Part shown: positions 52,674 to 62,971 of the stretch, one piece after another | How the letters are laid out: each line of letters begins with the position of its first letter | Numbering within the stretch: the first letter of the stretch is position 1 | Source of the DNA: Chitinophagaceae bacterium | GTDB lineage: Bacteria > Bacteroidota > Bacteroidia > Chitinophagales > Chitinophagaceae | NCBI GenBank assembly: GCA_016721385.1 | Contig: JADKIE010000008.1 | Location: forward strand, 128,609 to 192,608 | Direction: 5' to 3' | DNA length: 64,000 nt | Program-made: the position numbers and the translations under genes | The notes under the pieces: model-generated | The model's input: only the letters and a program-made list of their open reading frames with translations | Told to the model about the DNA's origin: nothing | The model's database searches: none

Positions 52674-52827
52674 AATCTTTGATTTATAATTTTTGAATTT
52701 AAATCAAAAATAAAAGAATAAGACTTATATTTTTTTGACTCAACACCAGATAGCTTTAATAAGTCGGCAGGAGGGTTGTTTCAAGCTCAAGTAATATTGG
52801 GTTAAATTTTTTAAAGATTACCTATTA

Positions 52828-53238
52828 ATGGCAAAAGCACAAGGCGGTAAAGCAACAGGAAAAGCAGCCGCAAAAAAAAGAGTAGTAAAGGTGGATGCTT
52901 ATGGAGATGCTCATATTGTAGCAAGTTTCAACAACCTTATTATTAGTTTAACCAACAAGCAAGGGCAAGTAATTGCATGGAGCAGCGCTGGTAAAATGGG
53001 TTTCAGAGGTTCTAAAAAGAATACTCCATATGCAGCCCAAATGGCCGCAGCAGATGCAGCAAAAGTTGCTTTGGATGCAGGGTTAAAAAGAGTGGATGTT
53101 TATGTAAAAGGACCAGGTAGCGGCCGTGAAGGTGCTATCCGTTCTCTATCTCAAAATGGTATTGAAATTACCATGATAAAAGACGTAACACCAATACCAC
53201 ACAATGGTTGCCGTCCTCCTAAAAAGAGAAGAGTTTAA
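52828..53238 (+). CDS. rpsK: 30S ribosomal protein S11
   Basis: 136 residues of the S11 family, with NNLIISLTNKQGQVIAWSS, AAQMAAADAAKVALDAG, KGPGSGREGAIRSL and the terminal NGCRPPKKRRV. It helps shape the platform and E site. The 154-base gap from rpsM is AT-rich and contains a GATTT/AAATC inverted repeat. Confidence 0.98.
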   Translation: MAKAQGGKATGKAAAKKRVVKVDAYGDAHIVASFNNLIISLTNKQGQVIAWSSAGKMGFRGSKKNTPYAAQMAAADAAKVALDAGLKRVDVYVKGPGSGREGAIRSLSQNGIEITMIKDVTPIPHNGCRPPKKRRV

Positions 53239-53261
53239 TCTTTGATTTTTTTTGATGTAAG

Positions 53262-53286
53262 TTCTCCGCTTTAATAAACCGGAGAA
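53262..53286 (+). other. hairpin between rpsK and rpsD
   Basis: TTCTCCG (53262-53268) pairs with CGGAGAA (53280-53286). No T run follows. It could be an mRNA processing or attenuation structure. Confidence 0.45.
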
Positions 53287-53426
53287 TCAAAAGTCAAAAA
53301 ATCGCAGATAAAATCATAGATCTTAAATTTATAGTATTTCATTTTATTAAAGGGTGCTTAATTGATTTTTACCGTTTTTACTGATTAACGCACCGGTACA
53401 AAAAAGCGGAAAATGAAAAAATAAAT

Positions 53427-54032
53427 ATGGCACGTTACACAGGCCCAAAAACAAAAATTTCCAGAATTTTTGGCGAACCTATTACCGGTAATGGTAAATG
53501 GTTAACAAAAAACAGTAACCCTCCGGGACAACATGGCGCTACCCGTAAGCGTAAAACTTTAGGCGAATACGCATTACAATTAAGGGAAAAGCAAAAAGCT
53601 AAGTACACTTATGGTTTGTTGGAAAAACAATTCCGCAGAACATTTGATGAAGCTGCTCGTAGAAAAGGCGTGACGGGTGAAAATCTTATTAAATTATTGG
53701 AAGCACGTTTGGACAACACTGTTTTCCGTATGGGTATTGCACCAAGCCGTCAGGCCGCTCGTCAATTAGTATCTCACAAACACATTACTGTTAATGGCGA
53801 AGTTCTTAACGTACCTTCTTACAGTTGTAAGCCGGGTGATGTTATTGGCTTAAAAAATAAGAGTGCTGCTAATACTGCAATCACAGGCAACTTACGTGGA
53901 AAAAACCCTAAGTTTAGTTGGGTAGATTGGAGCGAAGGCGAACAAAAAGGTACTTTTATTACATATCCGGAAAGAGAGAGCGTTCCTGAAAATATTAAGG
54001 AGCAATTGATTGTGGAATTGTACAGCAAGTAA
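53427..54032 (+). CDS. rpsD: 30S ribosomal protein S4
   Basis: 201 residues; S4 N-domain (MARYTGPKTKISRIFGEPI, NPPGQHGATRKRK) and the S4 RNA-binding domain (LEARLDNTVFRMGIAPSRQA, HKHITVNGEVLN). A primary 16S rRNA binder. In many bacteria S4 represses this operon by binding its leader. Confidence 0.98.
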   Translation: MARYTGPKTKISRIFGEPITGNGKWLTKNSNPPGQHGATRKRKTLGEYALQLREKQKAKYTYGLLEKQFRRTFDEAARRKGVTGENLIKLLEARLDNTVFRMGIAPSRQAARQLVSHKHITVNGEVLNVPSYSCKPGDVIGLKNKSAANTAITGNLRGKNPKFSWVDWSEGEQKGTFITYPERESVPENIKEQLIVELYSK

Positions 54033-54098
54033 TTAGTACTTAGTACTTAGTACACGGTACTTTGTACTCATTAAAAAACAAAAAAATAATAATTTAAT

Positions 54099-55093
54099 AT
54101 GGGAATTTTAAATTTTGTAAAACCCGATAAAATTGTTCTTCAAAAAGCAACTGATTTTGAAGCCCAGTTTGAATTTCGTCCGCTAGAACCTGGTTATGGT
54201 GTAACCATTGGTAACGCTTTACGCAGAGTGTTATTAAATTCGTTGGAAGGTTATGCAATTGTAGGAATTAACATTGCAGGTGCCGATCATGAGTTTGCTA
54301 CCATTAAAGGTATTACCGAAGACGTAACCGAAATTATTTTAAACCTTAAACAAGTTCGTTTAAAGCGTAAAGTAGAAGGCGAAGTAGGAACAGAAAAAAT
54401 AACGTTATCTATTAAAAATAAAACCGAGTTTACTGCGGCAATGATTGGCGAAGCTTCTCCATCATTTGAAGTAATGAAACCCGAGTTACTTATTTGCACA
54501 ATGGATAACAGTGCAAATTAGATATTGAAATTACTGTAAACAAAGGAAGAGGTTATGTTCCTGCAGAAGAAAATAAAGAAAAGAGTTCTCATTTTGGATA
54601 TGTTCCTGTTGATGCTATTTACACTCCTATAAAGAATGTAAAATACTCTATAGAAAATACAAGGGTAGAACAACGTACCGATTTTGAAAAGTTAATTATG
54701 GAAGTTAACACAGATGGTACCATTCATCCCGAAGAAGCTGTGAAGCAAGCCAGCCGTATCTTAATTCAACACTTAATGATTATCACTGATGAAAACATCA
54801 CTTTTGATAATAAGGAAGAAAAGAAAGAAGATTTAGTAGATGAACAAACTTTACAATTGCGTAAAGTGTTAAAAACACCGTTAGAAGATTTAGATCTTTC
54901 TGTACGTGCCTTTAACTGTTTAAAAGCGGCTAAAATTAATTCATTAAGCGAATTAGTTCAGTACGAGCAGGAAGATTTGATGAAGTTTAGAAACTTTGGT
55001 CAAAAATCTTTAAGTGAAATTGAGCAAGTACTTAACGAAAGAGGTTTAGGCTTTGGAATGGATTTAGGTAAGTTGAAATTGGATGATGAATAA
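54099..55093 (+). CDS. rpoA: RNA polymerase alpha subunit, one frameshift
   Basis: N-terminal dimerisation domain (FEAQFEFRPLEPGYGVTIGN, RRVLLNSLEGYAI) and C-terminal domain (LKTPLEDLDLSVRAFNCLKA, LMKFRNFGQKSLSEIEQVL) are both complete. One T is missing near 54519: NSAN is followed by a stop, and restoring AATTTAGAT gives NLDIEITVNKGRGYVPAEE. Restored length 331. As rpoA is indispensable, the break is a sequence error. Confidence 0.97.
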
Positions 55094-55132
55094 AAATGCA
55101 ATTTGCAATAAGCAATAATTATATAACAAGTA

Positions 55133-55159
55133 CCTCACAAATCCTGACACGGTGTGAGG
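55133..55159 (+). promoter_or_regulatory. hairpin in the rplQ leader
   Basis: CCTCACA (55133-55139) pairs with TGTGAGG (55153-55159) around a 13-base loop. It ends 20 bases before the rplQ start. A control role is possible but unproven. Confidence 0.4.
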
Positions 55160-55179
55160 GAATCTAAAACAAAAACGTC

Positions 55180-56019
55180 ATGCGTCACGGAGACAAACAA
55201 AACAATTTAAGCAGAACAGCCTCTCACAGAAAGGCATTATTAATGAATTTGGGTTGCCAGTTAATTACTTACAAACGTATTACCACTACTTTAGCCAAGG
55301 CCAAAGCTTTGCGTACTTACATTGAACCATTAATCACTAAAACCAAAGCCAATGAAAGCAAAGAAGCTATCATGCACAATCACCGTATTGTATTTAGCTA
55401 CTTGAATGATAAAGCTGCTGTAAAAGAATTATTTACAGTAGTTGCACCAAAAGTTGCTGCAAGACCAGGCGGTTATACACGTATAATAAAATTAGGTGCA
55501 AGGGTTGGTGATAATGCCGAAATTGCTATGATTGAGTTGGTTGATTTCAACGAAATTTATGGTAAAGGTATTTCTCCTGCAACTGCCGAGCCTGCTAAGA
55601 AAACTCGTAGAAGCGGAGGTAAATCTAAAGCTGCTGCAACAGAAACTACTGATGAAGTTGCTGCTGCACCTGCACCAAAGGCTGCTAAAGCTCCAAAAGC
55701 TAAAGCTGCTGTAGAAGCAACACCAGCTGTTGAAGAAACAGCACCTGTTGTAACTAAGGCATCTGCCGATGATTTAGTAATTATTGAAGGTATTGGTCCT
55801 AAAGCTGCTGAGGTATTAGTAGCTGCAGGCATTACTACTTTTGTTGAATTAGCCAATACTCCTGCCGAAAAAGTTAAGGAAATTTTGATGGCTACCGATG
55901 CAAAAGTTGGTCATTTAGACCCAACAACTTGGGCACAACAAGCTCAATTAGCTGCGGATGGTAAAATGGATGAATTAAAAGAGTTACAAGATCAATTAAA
56001 AGGTGGTAGAGCCGAATAA
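55180..56019 (+). CDS. rplQ: 50S ribosomal protein L17 with C-terminal HhH extension
   Basis: Residues 1-125 are a normal L17 (RHGDKQNNLSRTASHRKALL, AARPGGYTRIIKLGARVGDN). Then follows an Ala/Lys/Pro linker (about 140-195), and residues 200-279 form a helix-hairpin-helix-like domain (DLVIIEGIGPKAAEVLVAAG, FVELANTPAEKVKEIL). Standard L17 is about 115-130 residues. The added domain could bind nucleic acid. Frame intact, no sign of fusion by error. Confidence 0.95.
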   Translation: MRHGDKQNNLSRTASHRKALLMNLGCQLITYKRITTTLAKAKALRTYIEPLITKTKANESKEAIMHNHRIVFSYLNDKAAVKELFTVVAPKVAARPGGYTRIIKLGARVGDNAEIAMIELVDFNEIYGKGISPATAEPAKKTRRSGGKSKAAATETTDEVAAAPAPKAAKAPKAKAAVEATPAVEETAPVVTKASADDLVIIEGIGPKAAEVLVAAGITTFVELANTPAEKVKEILMATDAKVGHLDPTTWAQQAQLAADGKMDELKELQDQLKGGRAE

Positions 56020-56039
56020 TTAACTTGAAAATTTATATA

Positions 56040-56068
56040 AGCCTCGATATTTTATCGGGGCTTTTTTT
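56040..56068 (+). terminator. terminator of the ribosomal/rpoA operon
   Basis: AGCCTCGATA pairs with TATCGGGGCT (one G-U) around TTT, followed by a long T run. It closes the operon 20 bases after rplQ. Confidence 0.9.
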
Positions 56069-56256
56069 ATTGTATACTAACAAGCGATGATATCTTTTTT
56101 AAACGATATCATCTATAAATATGTAACTGTTCATTTTTTTAGGTTTAATTAAATGTGCATTTTTATTAAATAACTTTTGCGTAGGGCATTTTATGTGAAA
56201 AATTATTTTACAACAAATGCTGTAGAAGTGTTTTCTTTGCAAAACTTCTTTATTTA

Positions 56257-57363
56257 ATGTCTGTTATAACAACTACACAACCTGCCATTTTAATTTTACA
56301 AGACGGTACAGTTTTTAAGGGCAAAGCCTTTGGTAAAATTGGTACCACAACCGGCGAAATATGCTTCAATACAGGTATGACGGGTTATCAGGAAGTATTT
56401 ACCGACCCAAGTTATAGTGGGCAAGTGTTAATAATGAACAATGCACATGTTGGCAACTATGGCACAATGGCTAAAGATGTGGAAAGTGATAGTGTAAAGG
56501 TAAAAGGGGTAATTGGCAGGAATTTAGAAGAAAAATTTAGCCGTTTTTTAGCCGACAAATCATTGCAGCAATATTTTGAAATTGAAAATGTAGTAGCTAT
56601 TGATGGTGTAGATACAAGAGCTTTAGTGGCGCATGTACGTACACAAGGTGCCATGAATTGCATTATATCATCTGAAAGTACAGATATAGCACAACTTAAA
56701 AATGAGCTGCAAAATGTACCCGGTATGGATGGATTAGAATTAGCTTCAACGGTAAGTACAAAAGAACCCTATTTTTTAGGAGATGAAAGCAGCGCTTTAC
56801 GAGTTGCTGTACTTGACTTTGGTATAAAGAAAAATATACTAAATTGTTTGGTAGAAAGAGGAGCTTATGTAAAAGTGCATAATGCCAAAACAAGTTTTGA
56901 AGAACTGGAAAGCTTTAAGCCTAACGGATATTTTATTAGTAATGGTCCTGGCGATCCGGCGCCTATGCAATATGCCGTAAAAACTGTGAAGCAAATTTTA
57001 GCTGCAGATAAACCTTTATTTGGTATTTGTTTGGGGCATCAATTACTGGCATTAGCCAACGATATTACTACTTTTAAAATGCACCATGGGCATCGTGGGT
57101 TGAATCACCCAGTAAAAAATATTATTACAGGCAAAAGCGAAATAACTACACAAAACCATGGTTTTGGGGTAAACCCCGATGCGGTTAAGGCAAATGAGAA
57201 TGTAGAGATAACGCATGTTAATTTAAACGATAATTCTATAGAAGGCATTCGTATAAAAAATAAAAAGGCATTTTCTGTTCAATATCACCCCGAAGCTACA
57301 CCCGGGCCACACGATAGCAGGTATTTGTTTGATGATTTTATTGCAATGATGTCCACTAATTAA
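56257..57363 (+). CDS. carA: carbamoyl-phosphate synthase small chain
   Basis: The glutaminase subunit that feeds ammonia to CarB for arginine and pyrimidine synthesis. 368 residues, intact. The N-terminal domain has GEICFNTGMTGYQEVFTDPS. The class I amidotransferase domain has nucleophile Cys in FGICLGHQL and His/Glu in QYHPEATPGP. The GDPAPM motif is present. No carB follows in the window. Confidence 0.97.
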   Translation: MSVITTTQPAILILQDGTVFKGKAFGKIGTTTGEICFNTGMTGYQEVFTDPSYSGQVLIMNNAHVGNYGTMAKDVESDSVKVKGVIGRNLEEKFSRFLADKSLQQYFEIENVVAIDGVDTRALVAHVRTQGAMNCIISSESTDIAQLKNELQNVPGMDGLELASTVSTKEPYFLGDESSALRVAVLDFGIKKNILNCLVERGAYVKVHNAKTSFEELESFKPNGYFISNGPGDPAPMQYAVKTVKQILAADKPLFGICLGHQLLALANDITTFKMHHGHRGLNHPVKNIITGKSEITTQNHGFGVNPDAVKANENVEITHVNLNDNSIEGIRIKNKKAFSVQYHPEATPGPHDSRYLFDDFIAMMSTN

Positions 57364-57417
57364 GCAGATTTCACGAATTACACTAATTTTAGGTTGTAAT
57401 CAATGTAAAATTTAGCA

Positions 57418-58035
57418 ATGAGCAAATCTTTTATATTTATTGTACTGGTTTTATTATTCGGTGCTGCAACTTATTTTTTAGGGAAAAAGAATGCCAATAA
57501 TCAAATTACATCTACTGTAGTACAAAATGTAAATCTGGTACAGCAAATTGCCGAGTTATCGGCTTTATCTGTGCAAGGCTCTACATCTGCTAAACTTACC
57601 AATAACAGCGGCAGCAGCGGCATGTGGGATAAATTTAAAAACTATCTTACCGAAAACACCCTGCAGGTTACTTTACCATACGAAGCTAAATATGGCGTAC
57701 AGCTACAAGATAAAAAAGTAACGGTAGATGCAAAGGATAAAACAGTAATTATTCATCTGCCTAAATGTAAATTGCTAAGCCTGCAATTACAGTTAGACAA
57801 GTTAGAAATGATGAACCAAACCGGATTATTTGCCAGCACTACCATAAATGATTTAGGTGTAGCCCAAAAACAATTGTACGAGCAGGCACAGGCAAGTTTA
57901 GCAAATAACGTTGGTTATATAAAACAGGCAGAGTTACAAATAACCAACATACTTAAAAATTATTACGAGCCATTGGGCTATAGTGTACAATGCGTATTTG
58001 ACGATAATTCAACAACTACAAAACCAAAAGGCTAA
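57418..58035 (+). CDS. DUF4230 membrane-anchored protein
   Basis: 205 residues with one N-terminal membrane helix (FIFIVLVLLFGAATYFL) and an outside domain rich in short strands (LQVTLPYEAKYGVQLQDKKV, KTVIIHLPKCKLLSLQL). This matches DUF4230, whose role is unknown. The stop codon overlaps the aroQ start (TAATG), so the two are translationally coupled. Confidence 0.85.
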   Translation: MSKSFIFIVLVLLFGAATYFLGKKNANNQITSTVVQNVNLVQQIAELSALSVQGSTSAKLTNNSGSSGMWDKFKNYLTENTLQVTLPYEAKYGVQLQDKKVTVDAKDKTVIIHLPKCKLLSLQLQLDKLEMMNQTGLFASTTINDLGVAQKQLYEQAQASLANNVGYIKQAELQITNILKNYYEPLGYSVQCVFDDNSTTTKPKG

Positions 58036-58459
58036 TGAAAATTGCAATAATAAATGGGCCAAACCTAAACTTATTGGGCAAAAGAGAAATTGATATCTAC
58101 GGGGGCGAAAGCTTCAACGTATTTTATGAAAAACTAAAGCAAAAATTTACTGCAATTGAGTTTGAATATTTTCAAAGCAATGTAGAGGAGAATTGATTAA
58201 CGAATTGCAACGAGTTGGTTTTTCTTTTGATGGGGTAGTTTTAAATCCGGGAGGCTATTCTCATACTTCAGTTGCCATTGGCGATGCTATTGCAGCCATT
58301 ACAACACCTGTTGTAGAAGTACATATTTCCAATATTTATGGCCGTGAAGAATTTCGTAAACTATCGCATGTAACTGCAAAAGCAAAAGGTGTAATTAGCG
58401 GACTTGGGCTTAAAGGTTATGAGTTGGCAGTTGAGTATCTGGTAGATGTCCAAAAATAA
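58035..58459 (+). CDS. aroQ: type II 3-dehydroquinate dehydratase, one frameshift
   Basis: Third step of the shikimate pathway. The start at 58035 gives MKIAIINGPNLNLLGKRE with the active-site loop Arg and IYGG. A missing G near 58187 ends the frame at SNVEEN. Restored, EGELINEL continues into LNPGGYSHTSVAIGDAI and VHISNIYGREEFR with the catalytic His. Restored length 141, usual for the family. Confidence 0.93.
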
Positions 58460-58489
58460 TTAGTGTTGGTATTTTTTGTATTGTAATAG

Positions 58490-59005
58490 CTAACGAATTA
58501 TTTTATAATCTGCAAAATCATCTCTGCACCAAATATCCGGCGTGGCATGGCTACCAAGTTTAAAATTTATTATCACACATTTTATTTCTTTTATGGTAGT
58601 TAAATTTATTACCACATCGGCAATGTAAGTTGCTGTGCCGCTACTTCCCATATTATTGGTTAAATATTCGCTGTTTTTAATTTGGGTAAATAAAGTATCA
58701 CCACTCATTTTTACTTTACTAAGTTGTATTTCGGGGTATAAATCATTTAATGCTTTAATTAAACTATCTGTGTTAAGTTGCTCCGTTTTAAAATCAGTAT
58801 TTTTCGTTTTTGTTTTGCCAAAAAAATCAATATCCCAAACTAATGGAGAAATAAGTAGTGAAGTATTTTGTATGTTAGATTTTGAAGAAGTATCTACAGT
58901 ATTAACATAGTTAGTATCGGCAGAGGTTGTTTCATTAATTGGCTTTGGCTGCCTGGTACAGGAAGTAAAGATAAAAATGATAAGAACAATAATGTTTTGT
59001 TTCAT
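58490..59005 (-). CDS. hypothetical lipoprotein
   Basis: Lipoprotein signal MKQNIIVLIIFIFTSC. The 171-residue protein ends with YIADVVINLTTIKEIKCVII and DDFADYKIIR. A GMSG- or sporulation-type GerMN fold is conceivable (DSLIKALNDLYPEIQLSKVKM, DTLFTQIKNSEYLT), but no family is claimed. Function unknown. Confidence 0.75.
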   Translation of the reverse strand: MKQNIIVLIIFIFTSCTRQPKPINETTSADTNYVNTVDTSSKSNIQNTSLLISPLVWDIDFFGKTKTKNTDFKTEQLNTDSLIKALNDLYPEIQLSKVKMSGDTLFTQIKNSEYLTNNMGSSGTATYIADVVINLTTIKEIKCVIINFKLGSHATPDIWCRDDFADYKIIR

Positions 59006-59052
59006 GATTAATTACAGTACTACATAAATTATGCCGTACAAATGTATAGAGT

Positions 59053-59469
59053 TTACTTATGTAAACGTTTTACATGCTCCACTGACAGTGAAATCATTTT
59101 TTTTAATACTTCTATATCAACATCGGCAAGTTTTTTAACATAAATACAAGCTTTTGCACTTTTATGCTTTCCAAATTTTGCAAGCAATTCTGTTCTTTTA
59201 TCAAAGGAAGAGGAAAGATAAAGCGATATTTCTGCTTTCCTTGGCGAAAATGCTACTAATGGAGCATCTCCTTCTCGGCCGCTTTCGTATTTATAGTGAT
59301 ACGAACCAAAACCAACTATACTTGGCCCCCACATTTTAGCATCAAACCCTGTTTGCTTTTTCATTATTTCAAGTATGGCAAAACAATCTTTTCTCTTCGA
59401 TTCATCCGTAATTGTGTTAAGAAAATCTGCTACGTTACTTTGTGTTTCAACAGTTTTAGCTTTTGCCAT
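59053..59469 (-). CDS. DUF1801 (YdhG-like) domain protein
   Basis: 138 residues with ADFLNTITDESKRKDCFAIL, MWGPSIVGFGSYHYKYESGR and FSPRKAEISLYL, the signature of DUF1801. Soluble and cytoplasmic, with a SufE/frataxin-related fold in known structures. The role is not established. Confidence 0.88.
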   Translation of the reverse strand: MAKAKTVETQSNVADFLNTITDESKRKDCFAILEIMKKQTGFDAKMWGPSIVGFGSYHYKYESGREGDAPLVAFSPRKAEISLYLSSSFDKRTELLAKFGKHKSAKACIYVKKLADVDIEVLKKMISLSVEHVKRLHK

Positions 59470-59532
59470 AGTATAAAGTTTAATTACTTTTTAGTGTTAT
59501 TTAACCTTTGCACAAAACCCAATGTATGGTTG

Positions 59533-60494
59533 TTAAAGCTCGTTAAAATAATTGCTTTCACGAATAAATTTTTCCAAATTTTTAATTTCTATTAAATCTG
59601 TTAATTTTTTATTTATAAGCAAACTGGTTGTAAAATAGCTTTCTGCAATTCGAGAGCCCATAAAATAACCTAAGTCTCTGGGGAAATGGATAAACAAACT
59701 ATCTGCACCACCAAACCAATTACCGCTGCCAAAGTTTAATAATTCATTTTTTAATTTCAACTTTAATTTTTTTTCATTGTTAAAACCATAGGTAACATAA
59801 TTTCCATTATTACCATACGGTACAATTAATTGCGAAATAAAATCCGGGATACCTTCACTTAAAACTCTGTTTATAAGTAAATTTCCATTCAAAGCTTTAT
59901 TACTTTGTTTCCGTGTGTTCGTTGTTGAATGTGTACAAGTTCGTGAATTATTGTTCTAAAAAAATTACTTCTTGATACATAATCTTGGGTTGAAATTGGT
60001 AGCTCTTTGGTAACTGTTGTTGAATCAAGTCCATGATATTCAAGCCCTATGTAAACAAGATTTTTATTGCCTTCAGTGGAAATATTTCCGCCTGTACTAA
60101 AATTTCCAAAGCCTACACAAATGTCTGCGGTTTTAAAATTTGGATATAAAGATTGAAAACGTTTTACTATCTCTTTAATAGAATCTTGCGAATGAATTAA
60201 TTTATAAGATTGAGCCCTTAGTGTATTGTAAAATTTGGGGTAGTGTTTTATTTGATATGCATAATTACTTGCTTTTATTTTCCATTTTTTTATAAACACT
60301 TTAAATTCATCCGAAGCTTTATCTATAACTCTGGTTTGAAATATTTGTGTAGTGTCATCACCGGCTTTCAAAATATCAACTGCATCCCAAAAATTAGTTA
60401 CATCTTGGGTAATTATTTTAAAACTATTTGGTTGTGCTACCAAAAAATTTGCAGCTGCAATAAAAATAACGAGTATGAAATATTTTTTAAGCAT
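59533..60494 (-). CDS. secreted zinc metalloprotease, DUF2268-like, one frameshift
   Basis: Signal peptide MLKKYFILVIFIAAANFLVAQ. The zinc motif is HELVHIQQ (HExxH) near residue 187. A break at about 59890-59900 ends the first frame at NKVIKL. Corrected, it reads KALNGNLLINRVLSEGIPDFI, in which the Glu of SEG is the probable third ligand, as in DUF2268 proteases. Restored length 320. The substrate is unknown. It may well act in the periplasm or outside. Confidence 0.8.
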
Positions 60495-60703
60495 TGAGAT
60501 TTCGGGTTCTAAAATAGCACAAATAAGTATAGTATGTTAAGAAAAAACCTGTATATCACAAGCACTACAATCCTGTATACGGGTTGAAAATATTTGTTGA
60601 AAGTAAGAACAAAACCTCAGTTTTACAATTAGTGAAAGTTAATTTGCTCTGATACACCTGTCACAAAATAATGTGTTGTATCGGGTTTTGGAAAGTATTA
60701 AAT

Positions 60704-61270
60704 CTAATTTATTTTTAAAGGTGGCCCAACTACCTGCATATCATTGTCAGCGAAAATTTTTTCCATTTCTTTAGGCGTGGGCTCGTGGTCTAATGCAGCA
60801 ACGGAAACAAAGAAGTCTTCAAGTTTTCCAGCCGGCTGCACAATAACAGTCATTTTTCCTGACAGGGATACTTGTGTCCAGGCATGAGCAATTTTACGTG
60901 GTAGAAAAATACTTTCACCTTTTGTTAAATTAAATTTTTCATCACCAACCTGAAAATAGTAAGCACCTTCAATAACGTAAAAAATTTCATCTTGCGAATG
61001 ATGAATATGTAAGGGTGTACCTTTGCCTTGTGAAAGAGATGTTTGTTCAAATATTGCTAAATCTCCATCTGTATCACTTCCTGAAATTTTAACATCCAGA
61101 ATATTGGAATTTACTCCTTTTAATTTTATATGCCCATGAATTCTACCTTCGCCGGCTCCTATCTTAAAGCCTTTTTCTTTTCTGGAAAAGTTTCTTTGTA
61201 TTTGAGCAGGTGTCATAAACGGGCTTGTTACTAAAGCCAGAAATGCTGCAATAAATTTATTTCGTTTCAT
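60704..61270 (-). CDS. cupin-domain protein with signal sequence
   Basis: 188 residues. A leader (MKRNKFIAAFLALVTSPFMTPAQ) suggests export. The cupin core has metal ligands in PLHIHHSQDEIFYVIEG and a second His in IAHAW. Proteins of this build include quercetinase-like and other small dioxygenases; the sequence does not decide. Single gene. Confidence 0.85.
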   Translation of the reverse strand: MKRNKFIAAFLALVTSPFMTPAQIQRNFSRKEKGFKIGAGEGRIHGHIKLKGVNSNILDVKISGSDTDGDLAIFEQTSLSQGKGTPLHIHHSQDEIFYVIEGAYYFQVGDEKFNLTKGESIFLPRKIAHAWTQVSLSGKMTVIVQPAGKLEDFFVSVAALDHEPTPKEMEKIFADNDMQVVGPPLKIN

Positions 61271-61551
61271 TCTTTAAGGTTTAATAAATAGTAAAAAAAT
61301 ACACAAAGAGCAGGGCATTTGTGCAGGGAGAAATTAATATATTGACCAATAAGTATCGCTGCTGAGAGAAAATGTAAAATTGAAGTTAAGAAGAAAAACT
61401 GAGCTGCAGGCTCCCAATCATTTGTACATTTTTAGAAATTAGAAAATAGTTTTATTATTAAATTGCAAGATTCACAAAATTCAATTTTAAAAAAAGGCAG
61501 TCATTTAACCGGTAAAATTAAATATGTATGGATAGGAGATGGGTAAAAACA
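61271..61551. other. intergenic region between the M20 peptidase and cupin genes
   Basis: About 280 AT-rich bases. I see no gene or repeat in them. The adjacent terminator belongs to the peptidase gene. Confidence 0.4.
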
Positions 61552-61583
61552 AAAAATCCCAACAGTATATTGCCGGGATTTTT
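61552..61583 (-). terminator. terminator of the M20 peptidase gene
   Basis: On the minus strand AAAAATCCC pairs with GGGATTTTT across a 14-base loop, followed by T-rich sequence. It lies 23 bases after the stop codon. Confidence 0.75.
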
Positions 61584-61605
61584 GATGTTTATTTTGCTTA
61601 ATTAT

Positions 61606-62971
61606 TTAACTCATCTCTGCAAAGCATTTATGAAAATAAGGTATGGTTTCTATGCCTTTATAAAAGTTATCTAAATTAAATTTTTCGTTAGGACTGTGCA
61701 GGTTATCGCTATCTAACCCAAAACCCATAAACACAATTTTAATACCCAACTCTTTTTCAAACAACGCACAAATAGGAATGCTTCCGCCGCCACGTACAGG
61801 TATGGGTGTTTTGCCAAAGGTAGTCTCCATTGCTTTTGCAGCCGCTTTGTACGCTGTACTGTCAATAGGTGTCATGTAAGGCTCGCCGCCGTGGTGCAAC
61901 GAGGCTTTTATTGTAATATACGGTGGCGCAATTTTTTGTAAGTGATTAATAAGTAGTTCTGTTATTTTATCGCTGCTTTGGTTAGGTACAAGCCTTGCAC
62001 TTATTTTGGCAAATGCTTTACCCGGCAAAACCGTTTTTGCACCTTCGCCGGTGTAGCCCCCCCAAATGCCATTTAATTCAATAGTTGGGCGTATACCTGT
62101 TCTTTCATTTGTACTATAACCTTTTTCGCCCCAAAGTTCTTTCACGCCTAAATCATCGGCATATTCTTTTTCATCAAATGGAGCCATTGCCATTAGTTTT
62201 CTTTCTTCTTCGGTTGCTATGGCTACATCATCGTAAAAACCGGGAATGGTAATGTGGTTGTTCTCGTCGTGTAAACTGGCAATCATCTTAGCCAAAATAG
62301 TAATTGGGTTAGCTACAGCGCCGCCATAAACACCGCTGTGTAAATCTGTTTGGCCCTGTTACTTCTACTTCTATATAACTTAAACCACGTACGCCAATAT
62401 CAATACTCGGTGTATCTAAACTTATCATGGCGCTATCGCTAATTAAAATACAATCGGCTTTTAATAGCTCTTTATGGGAGGCTACAAATTTTCCCAAGTT
62501 TGGAGAGCCTACTTCTTCTTCGCCCTCTATGCAAAATTTTATGTTTGTAGTCATGCTGTTTGTTTTAACCATTGTTTCCAATGCTTTTACATGCATGTAA
62601 AACTGCCCTTTATCATCGCAACTGCCACGGGCAAAAATTTTACCATCAATAATTACAGGATCAAATGGGCCACTTTTCCATAGTTCTAATGGATCTGGAG
62701 GTTGTACATCGTAATGTCCGTAAACCAACACGGTTGGCTTGCTTGGGTCAACCATTTTTTCGCCATATACTAATGGATGGCCATCTGTTTCGTAAATCTC
62801 GGCTTTATCTGCACCTGCTTCAAGCAATCTTGCTTTAACGGCTTCGGCACAACTAAGCATATCAGCTTTATGCTCACTACGGGCACTAACGCTGGGTATG
62901 CGTAAAAGGTCTAATAATTCATTCAAAAATCGGTCTTTGTTTTCGTTTTGATAATCTTTCCAGGCTTGCAT
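61606..62971 (-). CDS. M20-family dipeptidase, one frameshift
   Basis: Cytoplasmic zinc dipeptidase, restored length 455. Zinc and catalytic motifs: VYGHYDVQPPDP, GSCDDKGQF, EGEEEVGSPN. The lid domain follows (EVTGPNR). Here a missing base near 62345-62355 breaks the frame; restored, DLHSGVYGGAVANPITI joins the second half (AKMIASLHDENN). The last zinc ligand is in the DNLHSPNE motif. Closest to the M20 dipeptidases of Bacteroidota. Confidence 0.92.
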
